From Gracilariopsis chorda (Eukaryota; Rhodophyta; Florideophyceae; Gracilariales; Gracilariaceae), in assembly GCA_003194525.1 (NCBI GenBank), contig NBIV01000322.1, positions 1 to 64,000 of the forward strand: a DNA stretch of 64,000 nucleotides. The letters are read 5' to 3'. Shown here piece after piece: positions 11,517 to 22,603 of the stretch; positions within the stretch are counted from its first letter, which is position 1, and each line of letters starts with the position of its first letter. The position numbers and the translations under genes were made by a program. The notes under the pieces are model-generated. The model ran no database searches. It saw nothing but the letters and a program-made list of their open reading frames with translations, and was not told the DNA's origin.

Positions 11517-11980
11517 AAAGTGGAAACGGCCTTCGGGCGTGAGCGGCGCTGAGCGCCGCGTTGTTTTTGTAGCTTTGTGTACTTAGTAGCGTTGGGAGGC
11601 CCTCCGAGCACTTTGCTCGCTTACGCTCGCAATATTGCTCGTAGAACCATAGGGCGCCGCGGCGCCTAGAGTATGTGGAGCCGTAGGGATTTGCGTTTAG
11701 GTGCCTAAATTGACTTCAGTGCCAGCTAGTGATAAAAAAGCGCGACACGTTGCTTTCTGTAACTGGCTGGCACTGCAGTCATTATGGGAGTGCCAGCCAG
11801 TAAGCAGCAAGCTTTGCTGCTGCTGCTGCTGCTAAATGCTTTAAATGGTAAGGAGGCGTTGCGCCAAATGGGCGTTTTGCATGTGCAAACGGGGGCGTGC
11901 AAAACGATTTTGTGGCGCAACGCCTCCATTCAATCAAGAACACCCCCCTCATACGCGTGTAAATCATTGTAGTGAAGAGA
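11517..11980 (-). mobile_element. non-autonomous Helitron unit R1
   Basis: A 464-bp unit of the unit-4 subfamily. The 3' end reads CCACTTT, then TCTCTCC of the autonomous-type element; the 5' end is TCTTCACTAC at 11980. A 12-bp stem (CTGGCTGGCACT at 11764-11775 with AGTGCCAGCCAG at 11789-11800), a CTG tract and the 3' hairpin are present. Confidence 0.85.
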
Positions 11981-12455
11981 AAAGTGGAAACGGCCTTCGG
12001 CCGTGGGAGGCGCTGCGCGCCGCGTTGTTTTTGTAGCTTTGTGTATTTAGTAGCATTCGGAGGCTCTCCGAGCACTTTGCTCGCCTGCGCTTGCAATAGT
12101 GCTCGTAGAACTATGGGGTGCCGCGGCGCCTAGAGTATGTGGAGCCGTAGGGGTTTGTGTTTAGGTGCCTAAATTGACTGCAGTGCCAGCCAATGATTGG
12201 AAAGCGCGACACGTTGCTTTCTGTAACTGGCTGGCACTGCAGTCATTATGGGAGTGCGAGCCAGTAACCGGAAAGCTTTGCTGCTGCTGCTTCTGCTGCT
12301 GAATTTTTTAAATGGTAAGGAGGCGTTGCGCAAGATGGGTGTTGTGCATGCGCAAACGGGGGCATGCAAAGCGAGTTTGTGGCGCAACGCCTCCCGTCAG
12401 TCAACAACACCCCCCTCATGCATGAGCAAATCATTAAGAGTCGGGGGTTTTGAGA
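11981..12455 (-). mobile_element. non-autonomous Helitron unit R2 (5' end of concatemer)
   Basis: A 475-bp unit of the same subfamily as R1. Its 5' end TCTCAAAACC, preceded by A (plus-strand T at 12456), is the outer 5' boundary of the whole tandem array. Its 3' end CCACTTT joins R1. It has the same hairpin, stem and CTG tract. Confidence 0.85.
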
Positions 12456-13198
12456 TGTTGAGAGAAGGAATATGTGAGTGTCATGTTGCACGTTGTCACG
12501 ACACCGGACGATGACAGTAGTTTTTGTACCCTTGTTCACTGGAGGGCAGGTCAGAAATAGAACCAGCACAGGCGTGCAATGCCAATGTAGTAAACAGAAA
12601 CAAACTGCGTCAAATAACCAATGTATTACGTAGCAAAGGAACCAGATAGTGATTGTATAACAAAACAAGCGAACAAGCTTGGGACAATGTAGCGAAGAGA
12701 CTGCACCAGCGGATAACCTACGCGGTCAAAACCTTAGATCTAGCGTAGTGCTGATGACCACTACTAATATAGCACCACGGCCAACACGCACGAACATGAC
12801 TTGAGGTCTAGTACACGCCCGAAGTGCACCGTGCCACAGATGATGAGCCCAAACTAGGGCAGTGTTAGTACAAGCACGTGTAAAGGTGCGGGAGACCAAG
12901 CCGCCCCAATTGAAAGGGTAGGTGGGGAAAAGTGTGGTTGATGGCAGGGAGGAGCAGACTGCTCTAAGAGAAGGTGGGGGTTGCCGAAGGGAGGAGAAGT
13001 AGTCTGGCCCGAGTTGGCTTGGAGGCCGCCATACTCGAGCTTTTATAGACAGTCATTCTATATGAATATACTCTAGCCTTGCATACTAGGTTTAATGAAC
13101 GCCTTATAACAACCTGTTATGGGGCACGCCCTTGCCATGACGGGCTAGTTTGGCGAGAAGTATTGTACCTCTTAGGTTATTTTGTTGTCTATATAACA
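12456..13198 (+). mobile_element. LTR, left end of a plus-strand LTR retrotransposon
   Basis: A 743-bp segment with canonical ends TGTT...AACA, a TATA-like end (CTATATAACA), and directly after it TCTGGTGAGGACACAGGG. The TGG starting 2 nt past the end fits a tRNA primer-binding site. It abuts the Helitron concatemer at 12455. No partner LTR was recognised in the window, so the start is inferred from the terminal bases only. Confidence 0.55.
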
Positions 13199-13249
13199 TC
13201 TGGTGAGGACACAGGGTAATTCCACGAACCCTATCCCAACCATCTTATC

Positions 13250-13675
13250 ATGTCTAAGCCAGACACAACTGCTGCCATTCGCGACATGTCAGATGATTCC
13301 AGTTCATCGCACCACTCCATCCCATACTGTTCGCTCATTGAAATGGAGGCTTAAGAGCAAGATCGCCCACATACCGTCATGCTGGCAACTACTGCACAGG
13401 GTGCCGTCGATGAACTTCCTCCCCATATCAAGGGGTTTGGTTGGTCCACTGATTTATTGGAGGAACTAGAGGAAATATTGCGCCGTATAGCCGAGAAAGA
13501 AACCACGATAGCGATACAGTTTACCAGGATTAACGACATCATAGCCCGGGCCCCCACCTTATATGTGCGTGGAGTATTGCACGGTCCGGTATTTGCAGTG
13601 AACTGCTGTAGTTTGAAGAATATCGCTCCTCTCCATTCCTTCCTCCCCCTCATAGATCAGCGTCTTAATAAGTAA
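13250..13675 (+). pseudogene. gag-start remnant of the LTR element at 12456
   Basis: About 50 bases past the candidate primer-binding site an ATG opens a short Ser/His-rich stretch (begins MSKPDTTAAIRDM). The following open part contains a Leu/Glu-rich helix (LLEELEEILRRIAEKE). Its position suggests the beginning of gag. No protease or polymerase follows, so the element is a broken 5' fragment. Family not assignable. Confidence 0.4.
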
Positions 13676-14439
13676 ATATTTGTGCTGTTGCGTGCACATA
13701 CTGTCATACTGTTCTCCTTCCTGGATAGCCGCACTGGATACAGTTGTTGGTGTGGTCGTCTAATTTGGGGTTTGTTTGAACTTCAGGTGGAGCTTCGTTT
13801 CCGTCAAAGGTGTTGACGGGTTGCGGTTTGGCAGCGGCGGGGAGAGCGGGGCACGAGGAGGCTCTGTGGTATCCGGGCAATATTGTGGGCGCGAGGAGCA
13901 GCGACAGCGACAGTTGCGGCGGCAGTGGACAGGGGCGAGGGCGCGCGCTGGCCGGCCGTCGTGACTACGGCCGCGGCGCAGGGCGTGGGAACGGCGCTGC
14001 AGGTGCGCAGTGTAGAGAGCGGATGGTTTTGTATGCTTATTCAGACGCATGGCTTTGCCATGATGGCTGGGAATGGGAAGTTGGGGCGTACGTCCTGCCA
14101 TCATTGCAAGGCCATACCCCCAAACTCACAGAATACTTACGATAAATTATTTCATCGAACCACAAAGCAAGCTGAGCCTCTACAAGATCTCAAAAGTTAC
14201 AGGCTTTGTAATATATCTACAGCTTGCAAATCAGTTCTTATTAAATTTATGTCAATAACCTTCGTATTCATAAGCTGTTTTGTGTGGTGTTATTGTAGAG
14301 ATTTGTGCTTGTTATTTTCCGATATCTTTTGTTCATGACGATTGGCTTTGCGGTGAAACTATTTGGGTGAAATATAATTGGGTATATCTGAGTTTCATGG
14401 TCCACAAGTGACTAGTCGCACTTTTCCAAAACAATGCTT
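13676..14439. other. GC-rich block and flanking sequence, no assigned gene
   Basis: The stretch 13800-14010 is very GC-rich (GCGGCGGGG, GGCGCGAGG) and clearly unlike its AT-richer surroundings. It can be read as a Gly/Arg/Ser-rich frame at 13810-14145 without recognisable domains, probably a composition effect. 14150-14340 is AT-rich and leads into the 3' part of copia element 1. Confidence 0.4.
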
Positions 14440-15375
14440 CGTAACAACATGATTATCTTTTCACAATATGAAATTGAAATATAATCTGCTTTCCCAGAAG
14501 ACAAGGCCACAATCGTTTGCTTCTTAGTGGTACACATGATCGGCACGCCATTCAACTTGATCATTAATCCTGTAGTAGACTTCCTTCTTTCTCAATAAAT
14601 AACCCAGTCTGCACTTTAATACGCTTCTATTGGGACTGAGCTCTTGGCAGATGAAAAGAAACTAGGGCCCTTTGTACCCATCCAGTACGACTATATTTCT
14701 TCCCGAGTCCAATATGCATAAAGCATGGACCGTGAACTTGCCTTCCCGGCTTTGAAGTGGCAAACATTATTTCACATCGAGACGGTACTAACGGATACTC
14801 TACGCTTCCTAGCAGCTTCTGGTAGTAATAAGTAGTCTTTTTTTCTTATATTTTGCACGGTTTCCTTCCTATTTTTCACGTCACACTAACACCGCAGGGG
14901 ATTCCGAATGGGATTCGCGTTGACAAGTTTATGTTCTTGCAGGAAGGTTTCTATATAATTGCGTTGTTGTACGTTTATCCCATATTCTTCCCTCTGTATA
15001 TCTAGTCCTGCGAAACATTTGGCTTTGCCAAGAAGTTTTACTTGGAAAGGAATCCCCATTTCTATTTTGAAGTTTTTCAGTAGAGACTGCGAGTGTCGAG
15101 ATGTTATGAGATCATCCACGACCACAAAAACTGTTATGGTACCGCATAGCGATATTTACATGTACATCCAACGGTCGCTACTCGACTGTTTGAAGCCTAA
15201 CCGAAAACTTTTGTGGTCTATGAGAGACTTCCATACTTTTTCCAATTGCTTTGCTCCGTAGATGGATTTTAAAAGTAGACAAACTTTTCCTGGGACGAAA
15301 GGGGCCCTGATGCATTCTTTGGTAGCTCTGTTATGCGAGGTTTGTCACAGTCTCCGTATAGATATGCTTTACTTG

Positions 15376-17251
15376 TGGAGCAATATCCCTAGGCGGGAAA
15401 TCTGTGGAGCAAAACCCGTGCGGGTTGTAGCTCTCAAGGCGTCCGAGTCCTTGCTCCCTATGGAGGGTAGACTCAGTGGACGAGCCCTCTACTCCACACG
15501 AGTTTCGGGTGTAAATCCAACGGTGGATACTGGCTATACCTGTAGAGGTCAATACGAAGAATCCTGAGAGGAACGAGATCAGAGAAGAATCCAAGTTAGG
15601 GGACGTAGACAGCGTACTCAGCAAATGTAGTGTCCCAAAGGGGGAAAAGAACCAGACAACGAGGAGGCGAGGGTCGTGCTCAAAGCGACAACAGACCCTA
15701 GAACTAAGGGGTAAAACAGGAACAACAACCAACGAAACAACCCAATACTGGGGCAGAGATCTGTCCTGCAACAGGATACGCAAGATAAACAGAGTAAGGT
15801 TAGACCCACGGTCGGTGTAATTAAACAGATGTCCTGAGTGGTCCCAAGGGGGTAGTCGTACTGAAACCAAACGTCGTTACTCTCCAGATGGAGTCGTGAC
15901 CCTATGAGGGCAGTTGCGACCAGAGCCCGCTCTAGTTTGTCAGACTAGAGCGATGGTTTTGAAGACCAACCTTGGTTGAGTTTACTGTGACCGTGCTACG
16001 GCAAGGTCACTCCCACCTAAGTAAGGTTCACTAGAAATATGTAAATTAATTAAAGAAATTAGTGCACACCTTCTCAGGGCGAAACACGTGGAGGACCCAG
16101 TTTCAAGGGCCAAAGTAAGCTAACCTACTAAATAGATTCCGAAATTGGAGCCAAAAATTCCCACGCGTGCCACGCGTTTGTCCTGTACCAGTCCATCTAG
16201 AATTCACATGAAGGGGAAAATTCACACTGAAGATTTCCCCAATTGAACCCACAATTGAGGCAAATCCGTACATCGATAATGCCTCTAAGGAGGGTAAAAG
16301 CAACTCCCAAAGGAGATGTTTTGCTCCACAAAATCCTCCCCAGATGTTCGCAGCGTTGCACTCTTGTGAGATAGGGGCAGCGACAGAGCCCTCCGTACCA
16401 CAAGGTGTTCCAGTGTAAAACCGAGGTGGCTTCCTGCTATACCGACGGAGATGATACCGTAAATCGGGTTACCAGCTGGTCAACGTAGTGCACAGGTCCG
16501 TGTGAGTGCTGTTCAAGTCCACGGAGAATCCAGAAAGGGAGAACGGAAAAGGAGAGAAACGAAAAGGGAAGGTACAAATCGGCGGGTCGTGCAGAAAGCC
16601 GAAAGAAACCCGGCGGTGGGCGGTGTTGCTCGTTCCGCCAGCACGGCAAAACTCAATACTGAGTCAAACGGCTATCTATTCCCAAAGTAGAAAGCAACCA
16701 AAACCGTAAAAACAGTGAACAGTAGCCAAACCCACGGGGTCATACAGATCAGTGGTCTTTAGTGATACTGTGCGGGTGAGTATAACGAGACCCAACGGGG
16801 TGAAACCCCAGCAGGAGTTGGTCACTTCGCGCAGGCGATAAATTCATAGCCGAGTCAAAGCTTGTCTTTACTTCAGCGTGATACGGGAAGGCTGCCCTCC
16901 CTTAACTACTATTGGGTCACAATGAACTAAGAATACTACTACTGTAGTGTGCCACACTTGTGGTCCACAAACTTGTGTCGCTTAGTGGCACTGCCGGCCA
17001 CGGCGCAACACGACACGTGTGAATCATGCTAACCATGAATAACATCCGTACGCTTGCCACGCGATCATTTGTTCCAGATACCACAGAAATCATCCACGAG
17101 GGTTCCAAACATACCAATTAAAATTCATATCGAATTTCACCCAATACTTCCCAGGGTCCACTCATACCTGAGTTGACCCGATGCCACTTCCGTATTGTAT
17201 CATTCACGAACCACATCACCGATGGGGTATTTGTGCAAGCATTGCTCTACA
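15376..17251. mobile_element. solo LTR of the N type, itself interrupted
   Basis: Starts TGGAGCAATAT, ends ATTGCTCTACA, and matches the two LTRs of element N (44195-45137 and 54890-55807) through most of its length. Without the inner insertion it is about 943 bp, equal to the N LTR. Flanks read TTACTTG (15369-15375) and TTACTTA (17252-17258), a probable target duplication of 6-7 bp. It lies inside copia element 1, so it is younger than that element. Confidence 0.85.
15403..16330. mobile_element. solo LTR nested inside the solo LTR
   Basis: A 928-bp solo LTR with 13-bp inverted ends (TGTGGAGCAAAAC and GTTTTGCTCCACA), flanked by the 5-bp duplication AAATC at 15398-15402 and 16331-16335. Internal sequence (CCCAAAGGGGGAAAAG, multiple short purine tracts) resembles the B-type LTRs at 60500 and 17911 but is diverged. 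It is younger than the LTR it interrupts. Confidence 0.85.
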
Positions 17252-17910
17252 TTACTTACATCCATGGTCTCCAGTATAACTCCTGAGGTGCTCTCTTAGC
17301 CAGCATGAGACGAATGTTCTAAAGGGGCGTTTCGGGTGCGTAGATATTTTTGGGGTCGTAGTCTAGATATGGACGCTGCATTTCGCCTCGTTCGATGCAA
17401 CGCGCCTTCGGTAGGATGCTTGAAGGGTCGAAACTCCAATAATTTGCAAGAAATCTGCAAAGGAATGGCAAATGGTTCATTCGTGGCTCTCGATCTATGA
17501 GCTACCCTGTTCTGCGCTGCACCGGTTTGTAGTATTCTCTATCGATTGCCTCTGCCCAGTCTGGCATTACTCTTGCTTCTTTAAAGCTCTTAAAAACTCT
17601 GAAATCATCCCTAAGGTCTTTTGAACGCCACCATGTAGTGGACCAGAGAAGTATCTGGGTGTTCTTCTTCTTCTTCTCCCATCTCTATCTCGGCTTCAAT
17701 ACTTCTGTTGGAGGAAAAATCTGTGAGGTCTTTGATTGATGGGAAGGACTCTTCCGTGAACTTTAAGTCTGCCACGTGGCACCTAATGACCATTCCCTTG
17801 GAAGGTATGGATATTACGCATAGTGTTCTTTCGCTTTGCATGTGGAAAAAGTGTCTGGGTATGGCACGAGGGAGAAAGTTCTTGTGTGGGGCTATATCTG
17901 AACAGTAGAC

Positions 17911-18791
17911 TGTACTGCAATGTCCAGCGACGGGAAATACGACTAAAATGTTCGAGATCTTCCTCTCACGAGGTTTTTCCAGTTGAAGAGCCCTTCCAGG
18001 GATGACACGATGGAGTCGGTTGTAAGAAGAGACCAAACTTGGCAACAAGCGCAGGAGGGAGGGCAAAGAAGCCAGCTACTGCAGTGTATCACTCCAACGA
18101 GGGGGAATATGTCCAGATGTTGGCACACATACGACAAATGCCAGTATGAGCCGCAGATAGTAGAAGCTATCCGAAGTAAAGGTGGAAGTGAAGACTAGTA
18201 GAGGAAGGGAGTTTGAGATAAGGGAAAAGCAACGAGTCACGGAAGTGGCTCGGGATAGTTCGGCACTGCAGAGAAATAAACCGTATATACGGGAGAAACC
18301 ATACAAAATTGGTACTATCCCTAACATGGGTTACTTGGCGAGCAAGGGGGTTGAACAGTCCGTAGGCAACGGGGTATCTTTCCGGGAAGGAACTGTGTAC
18401 CGCCGAAGGCGCGAAAGCTCAAATCCAAGATCCTTGAATGAGTAACCCCTTACTGAGGAGGAGTTACTGACGCGACTGACGCGACTGACGCGACTGACGC
18501 GACTGACGCGAGGCCGGTGCGCTAAGTAGTGTGGCTTCCCTACTGTAATAACTAAATAAATGGATAAATAGATGAATGTATCATTACAATCCGTTGCCTA
18601 TCTATCTTTGATCACAATTGTCACTACCACCTCGTGTCCGACGGGTACTTCCGACGTGCCGAGCCAACCGGAACTCATAAACAGCCCCATCTTTCTAGGG
18701 AAAAGTTATGTATGAACATATATCAATCGCCAGAGCGACCGGGAAAACTTATGGAGTCCCCTGAGAATCCTCTGCAGGGGGGTGTTCTCCA
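17911..18791. mobile_element. B-type LTR of a broken Ty3 element
   Basis: Begins TGTACTGCAATGTCC and shares blocks with the LTR of element B, for example GATCTTCCTCTCACGAGG near 17958 and CGCTAAGTA near 18517. It ends near GGTGTTCTCCA at 18791. Just outside lies TATCTCCCTCTT, in minus orientation a purine-rich tract like the one inside the B LTR. So this is the 3' LTR of a minus-strand element. The flanks are not duplicated, so it is not a simple solo LTR. Confidence 0.65.
18466..18510. repeat. 9-bp tandem repeat, five copies
   Basis: Five perfect copies of ACTGACGCG within the LTR at 17911-18791, rich in CpG. Short array typical of LTR-length variation. Confidence 0.9.
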
Positions 18792-18837
18792 TATCTCCCT
18801 CTTCAGTCAGCAGAGCGACCTCGAAGATTCAAGCCGC

Positions 18838-19640
18838 GATGGCAGGAAGTCCACGTAAAAGCACGTTGCCTCCCGGTTCGCCGGCCATTTCATCCAAGTT
18901 CGGCGTCATCCAATGACGGCTTCTGATACTTTTGACATTCCGCTTCATCGGCGAGCTTCTCCTGGCTCTCCAACTTCTCCGACCATGTCCAACCTACCTC
19001 ACAACCAGCTCTCAGGAAGTTTGTAGTGAATCTGCACCGGCGTCCGGTCTTTTCTTATTCTTCGACGTTAGAGCCTTTCTATTTCGGAGGAAATCGCAAT
19101 TCATCGCGGTCACATTGATCACCCCATCAGGGGTATTTTCCCTGGTTAGGCGCATTTCCAAGTTTGGCCTATCTATGACTCCCTTTTGAAGGCAAATCCG
19201 AACACGCGGCTAGGTTCCCTCCGACTGAGTCGTGCACCGTCGTTTCATCCAATAGCCATTCATGACGAGACCTTGATCCATTTTCTGTACCGAAAACTCG
19301 GCGAACCTTCCAGGAGACATCCCTGGTCTCATCACCCTGCGATGGGCCTGGAAAAACTGCCTTGCTATCCCAGTCCATCAAATCCCCCTCAATGCGGGAT
19401 AATGTGCGTCAGAAGCCCATGCCACACTTTTGTGATTGGCTCATCTCCCGCAGTGCTGGGCTTCTTTCGAGATCCGCCTCTGATCTTCACTATTACGCTT
19501 CCTATTACGGACCGAGCTACGCTTATCGTTCACTTTCTTTACGTCATGGAACGCTTCCTCCCGCGCAAATCATACGTCCAACGGTTTTTGTGTATTGAAA
19601 TTACCTTAAAGGGGGTGTTGACGAGTTTAGCAGGGCAATG
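18838..19640 (+). pseudogene. probable remnant of the antisense accessory gene beside the LTR at 17911
   Basis: Directly inside the LTR edge an ATG at 18838 opens a short Ser/Pro/Lys-rich frame (begins MAGSPRKSTLPPGSPAIS). Position, strand and composition parallel the start of the 595-codon gene at 61363 (MGDKSACFVSGSPVNPSAP), and the DNA between LTR edge and ATG is partly alignable by eye. Further right only weak similarity is left. Fossil with several breaks. Confidence 0.4.
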
Positions 19641-20310
19641 ACTAACTTTCATTACATTTGACGTGGGTAAAAACCCTACTGTGATCATCATTAGACGCCT
19701 ACTATTCACCAAAGTTAACAATGCAGCTGTGTTTCATCGATTGTCTCTTGCGCGTAAGAAGCATCTCCGAAAGAGTTATGACGAAACAGGTAACAAAGGC
19801 TACAGACAGCTCCGAAAGAACTTTTCTAAATGCGCTTCATTTGCAGATTATGCGCGGCATCTAGCTAACTAGTACTTTGAAGTAGCAGAAGCAAGCACAA
19901 TAATGGCAACGTCAGCGAGTAGTAACGGAAATGCCCATGTCCTGATGTTGAACCCTGTGGCTTTTGTCGAAGAACCAATGTATCGTCGTGACATTGCTGA
20001 GAAATACAAGTGTGATGAAGACAAAAAATCGAAGGCTTGGAAATGTGTCTCTACATTACAAATTCAAAGGGAAAGCCACCTACTGCGAACTTTGCTCCTG
20101 CAGTCACACAATCAGAAAGAATGGGAAAAAGTACAGGAAGAAAGGAGGAGCGTGACAGAAACAGTGGTTTTGCATATGTAGGCAGGCAATATGTTCACAA
20201 TGCTTGGATACATGGCACACATATGAAATACTCAACAGAGCACAGATTCCAGATGACGAAATTGAGAATATACAGAGAAAGGCAAAGGACTAGCAGTCAG
20301 ATGATGATGT
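19641..20310 (+). pseudogene. possible piggyBac-like transposase C-terminal remnant
   Basis: Two open pieces on the plus strand. 19663-19872 has a basic helix (SLARKKHLRKSYDETGNKGY) and a tail FADYARHLAN. 19903-20310 is Cys/His-rich in overlapping frames, with pairs such as CELCS, CICRQ and CSQCLDTWH separated by a Lys/Arg-rich linker. This order (basic region, then a cysteine-rich zinc module at the very end) is the plan of piggyBac transposases. No DDD core and no TTAA-flanked ends were found, so the call is tentative. At least one stop and one frame change interrupt it. Confidence 0.3.
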
Positions 20311-20944
20311 GAACAATAATGATCGTATGATATGCTCTTCGTCATATTGCAGAACAAGAAACGAACGATTCATGACTTACCAATCTTTACTACCTTGGCA
20401 TTGTGTACTCTGTACAGTTTCGACACCATGCTGTTGAGTGCTTTATTCTCTGGCGAAAATAAAACAGAAACCGTATCCTACACCTTTCTCACATTGCGCT
20501 GTAGTTATTACGCGAGTACGCAAAAGCATTGACGCCGTAAGAAAACATGGGGACAACTTTTTTCTTCTGTCCAAAGCAGTATGTTCTGTATGTCAATCGT
20601 TTCATATATATGTGTTCCGTTCACTTATGTCACTGTTTTGTTCCTGCCTATCATGCTCTCCGCAGAAACCATTAAAGCATACGGTAGGTCTGGGACCGCG
20701 TGTGTCTGACACAACTTTGAATTTTCTTTTGTCGGGCATTTCGCCCATTTTTCATCCTTGTTACTGTTGATGAAAACGAAAAGTGCGTGTTCATCATCCT
20801 TAGTATGCTTCCAGGTCGCGAGACATCCTCTGTACACCACGTATCGACAAACCTGCGTCTTTTGAACTCCAGTGGGCTTAGAGTTGATTCCACAAACTAC
20901 GCTGAAGACGTTCTGCAGATCTTAGATTGTGCGGAGTCAGCTAT
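20311..20944. other. no gene recognised
   Basis: AT-rich sequence with short frames on both strands (for example minus 20625-20893) lacking recognisable domains. May be further decayed transposon DNA. Confidence 0.5.
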
Positions 20945-21049
20945 GGGTCGCACTGGGTGAGTTTTGGGTCCCGCTAGGTGAGTGGTGAGTCGGACTGAGT
21001 GAGTTGTGGGTCCCGCTAGGTGAGTGGTGCGTCCCACTGGGTGAGACCT
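20945..21049. repeat. 21-bp minisatellite, five units
   Basis: Five units of about 21 bp built on GGGTCCCGCTAGGTGAGTGGT; two are identical and the others differ at a few positions. A short inverted element, GGGTGATCTCACCC, follows at about 21051. Confidence 0.85.
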
Positions 21050-21201
21050 TGGGTGATCTCACCCTGATCTTGGGTGAGATTCAACCACCGGCAGGACTCC
21101 TCACCCCTATTTCACACCAAAAAAGGGTGATGAAATTCATCACTCTACGAGAACGGCGCTAGGAAATGCAGCAAAACTCAATTATATGTTTGACAGTCCC
21201 C

Positions 21202-21995
21202 GCATTGGGTGCATGCAAAAATTGCCAGATTACAAGGCCATCAAATTTTTGGCGCGCAGGAAGAACATTCAGACATACTACTCCAGACCATAGAAACAAA
21301 TATTGGCGCCAAAACCACTACCAAATCGTAACGTTTCAAGCAAGTACCTAACCCCAAGAACCTCATGACCCGTGCAAAAGACCGCTGCATGTAAGATATT
21401 CAGTTCGATGCACAAGTCGTTAGATTGAATCACTTCCTCCAAGTCCACCGTTCCGTTCTCCAGTGCTCAGGCACCACCAATCACTGTTCTAACCACATCC
21501 CAGTCCAACGCATTTTTTAAACGCAACCATCACCTTTGCTGCAATCGCGTAACACAAACTTTGAAGAGACAGTTAAAAAGGGTAAAAAAGGCCATGCAGG
21601 TTGCACAAACTACACTAACAACGATGTGTCATGGCATTTGCTCTGCGCATAAAGTTGATTGAAGTATTCTCTGGCGTTTGTGCCGTGCGTTTTTGTGTAA
21701 TCAGCAGTAGTTCCTTCAACGCTTGCAGATCACGAGTGCAACACACAAAAGATGTAGATTTGGACGCGATACTAGCCCCCAGAGTGGCTTCCATCAGGCG
21801 GGAGTGCATATCGCAGACTTTAGCTCTCAGATAGAATGTAGAGGATGGTTTGGTGGGTTGTACCGGACCTAGACGGTCTGATTTTTAATTCGACATTTGG
21901 CATGGACGCTGCCAAAATTTGAGCTTCTTGGCGTTTTCTTATTGGCTCATGTTTGATTTTATGGTTATCTGGCAATTTCTGCATGCACCCATTGC
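21202..21995. mobile_element. terminal-inverted-repeat element (about 0.8 kb)
   Basis: The left end at 21202 (GCATTGGGTGCATGCA...) and the right end at 21995 (reverse complement GCAATGGGTGCATGCA...) match over about 33 bp with three mismatches. The interior has no recognisable transposase, so this looks like a non-autonomous DNA transposon. It lies just left of the end of copia element 2, so the repeats could instead be opposed fragments of a retroelement end. Confidence 0.5.
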
Positions 21996-22603
21996 ATTTC
22001 TAGTCGGGATGGACAGTGATTTACAGTTGTTGACGGGGAGTGCAGAAACGATCGCGGTGTAGTGGTTCGGTCAGGATGTCTGCTAGCATATCGTTTGCTC
22101 ACATTCTGTGCAACCGGATTTTTTCGGCTGCCAGATGGTTTTGTAGATAGTGATAAAGGATTTCCATGTATTTGTGGCGCTTTACTGGTTCTTGATTGGA
22201 TGCTATTAGTATAGCACGGTGGTTGTCTACGTAGTGCAAAGTTGGGCTTTTCTTGAAATTCCTAGGAACCATGAGTTTGCGTAGCCATTGAAAGTGTCGG
22301 GTGGCTTCCGTAGTGGCAATCTATTGCGACGTTTTTGGATAGTGAGAATATTGCTTGTTGTTTAAAAATCCATGACACTGGCGAGCCTGCTATTGCGTTA
22401 ATGTTTCCTATGATGCCTTTGCGGTTCTTCGATTTCGAGAAGTCCACATCACTCTAAGATGCCAATTTTTGGTTGTAAGCTGTGCGTTGATGCTCGGTTG
22501 ATTAGAAGTTCGTGAGTTTTTGTCTCTCTAAAGCAAGCGAAAACCGTTTTCAGTGCTTATATTTGGTTCTTATGATGTGCTGCCATGTGCTGTGCGAGGC
22601 ATT

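Larger units (their letters stand above)
14440..17910 (-). mobile_element. copia element 1 (Ty1/copia), broken
   Basis: Minus-strand copia pol. The integrase-RT linker and early RT lie at about 17260-17900, late RT at 14886-15125 (FAGLDIQREEYGINVQQRNY), and RNase H at about 14440-14720 (VALSSGKADYISIS-like motif). It is split by the LTR insertion at 15376-17251 and cut on its right by the LTR starting at 17911. Neither of its own LTRs was recognised. It is an old, broken copy with several breaks besides the insertions. Confidence 0.75.

Noticed and set aside
2769-12455. Ordinary centromere-type satellite
   Set aside because: The 460-540 bp units have Helitron ends at every boundary, one unit is replaced by a 6.65-kb Rep-helicase element, and a single unit occurs alone at 24177 with A/T flanks. 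That is mobile-element behaviour.
18466-18510. CRISPR-like short repeats
   Set aside because: Perfect tandem 9-bp units without spacers, inside an LTR.
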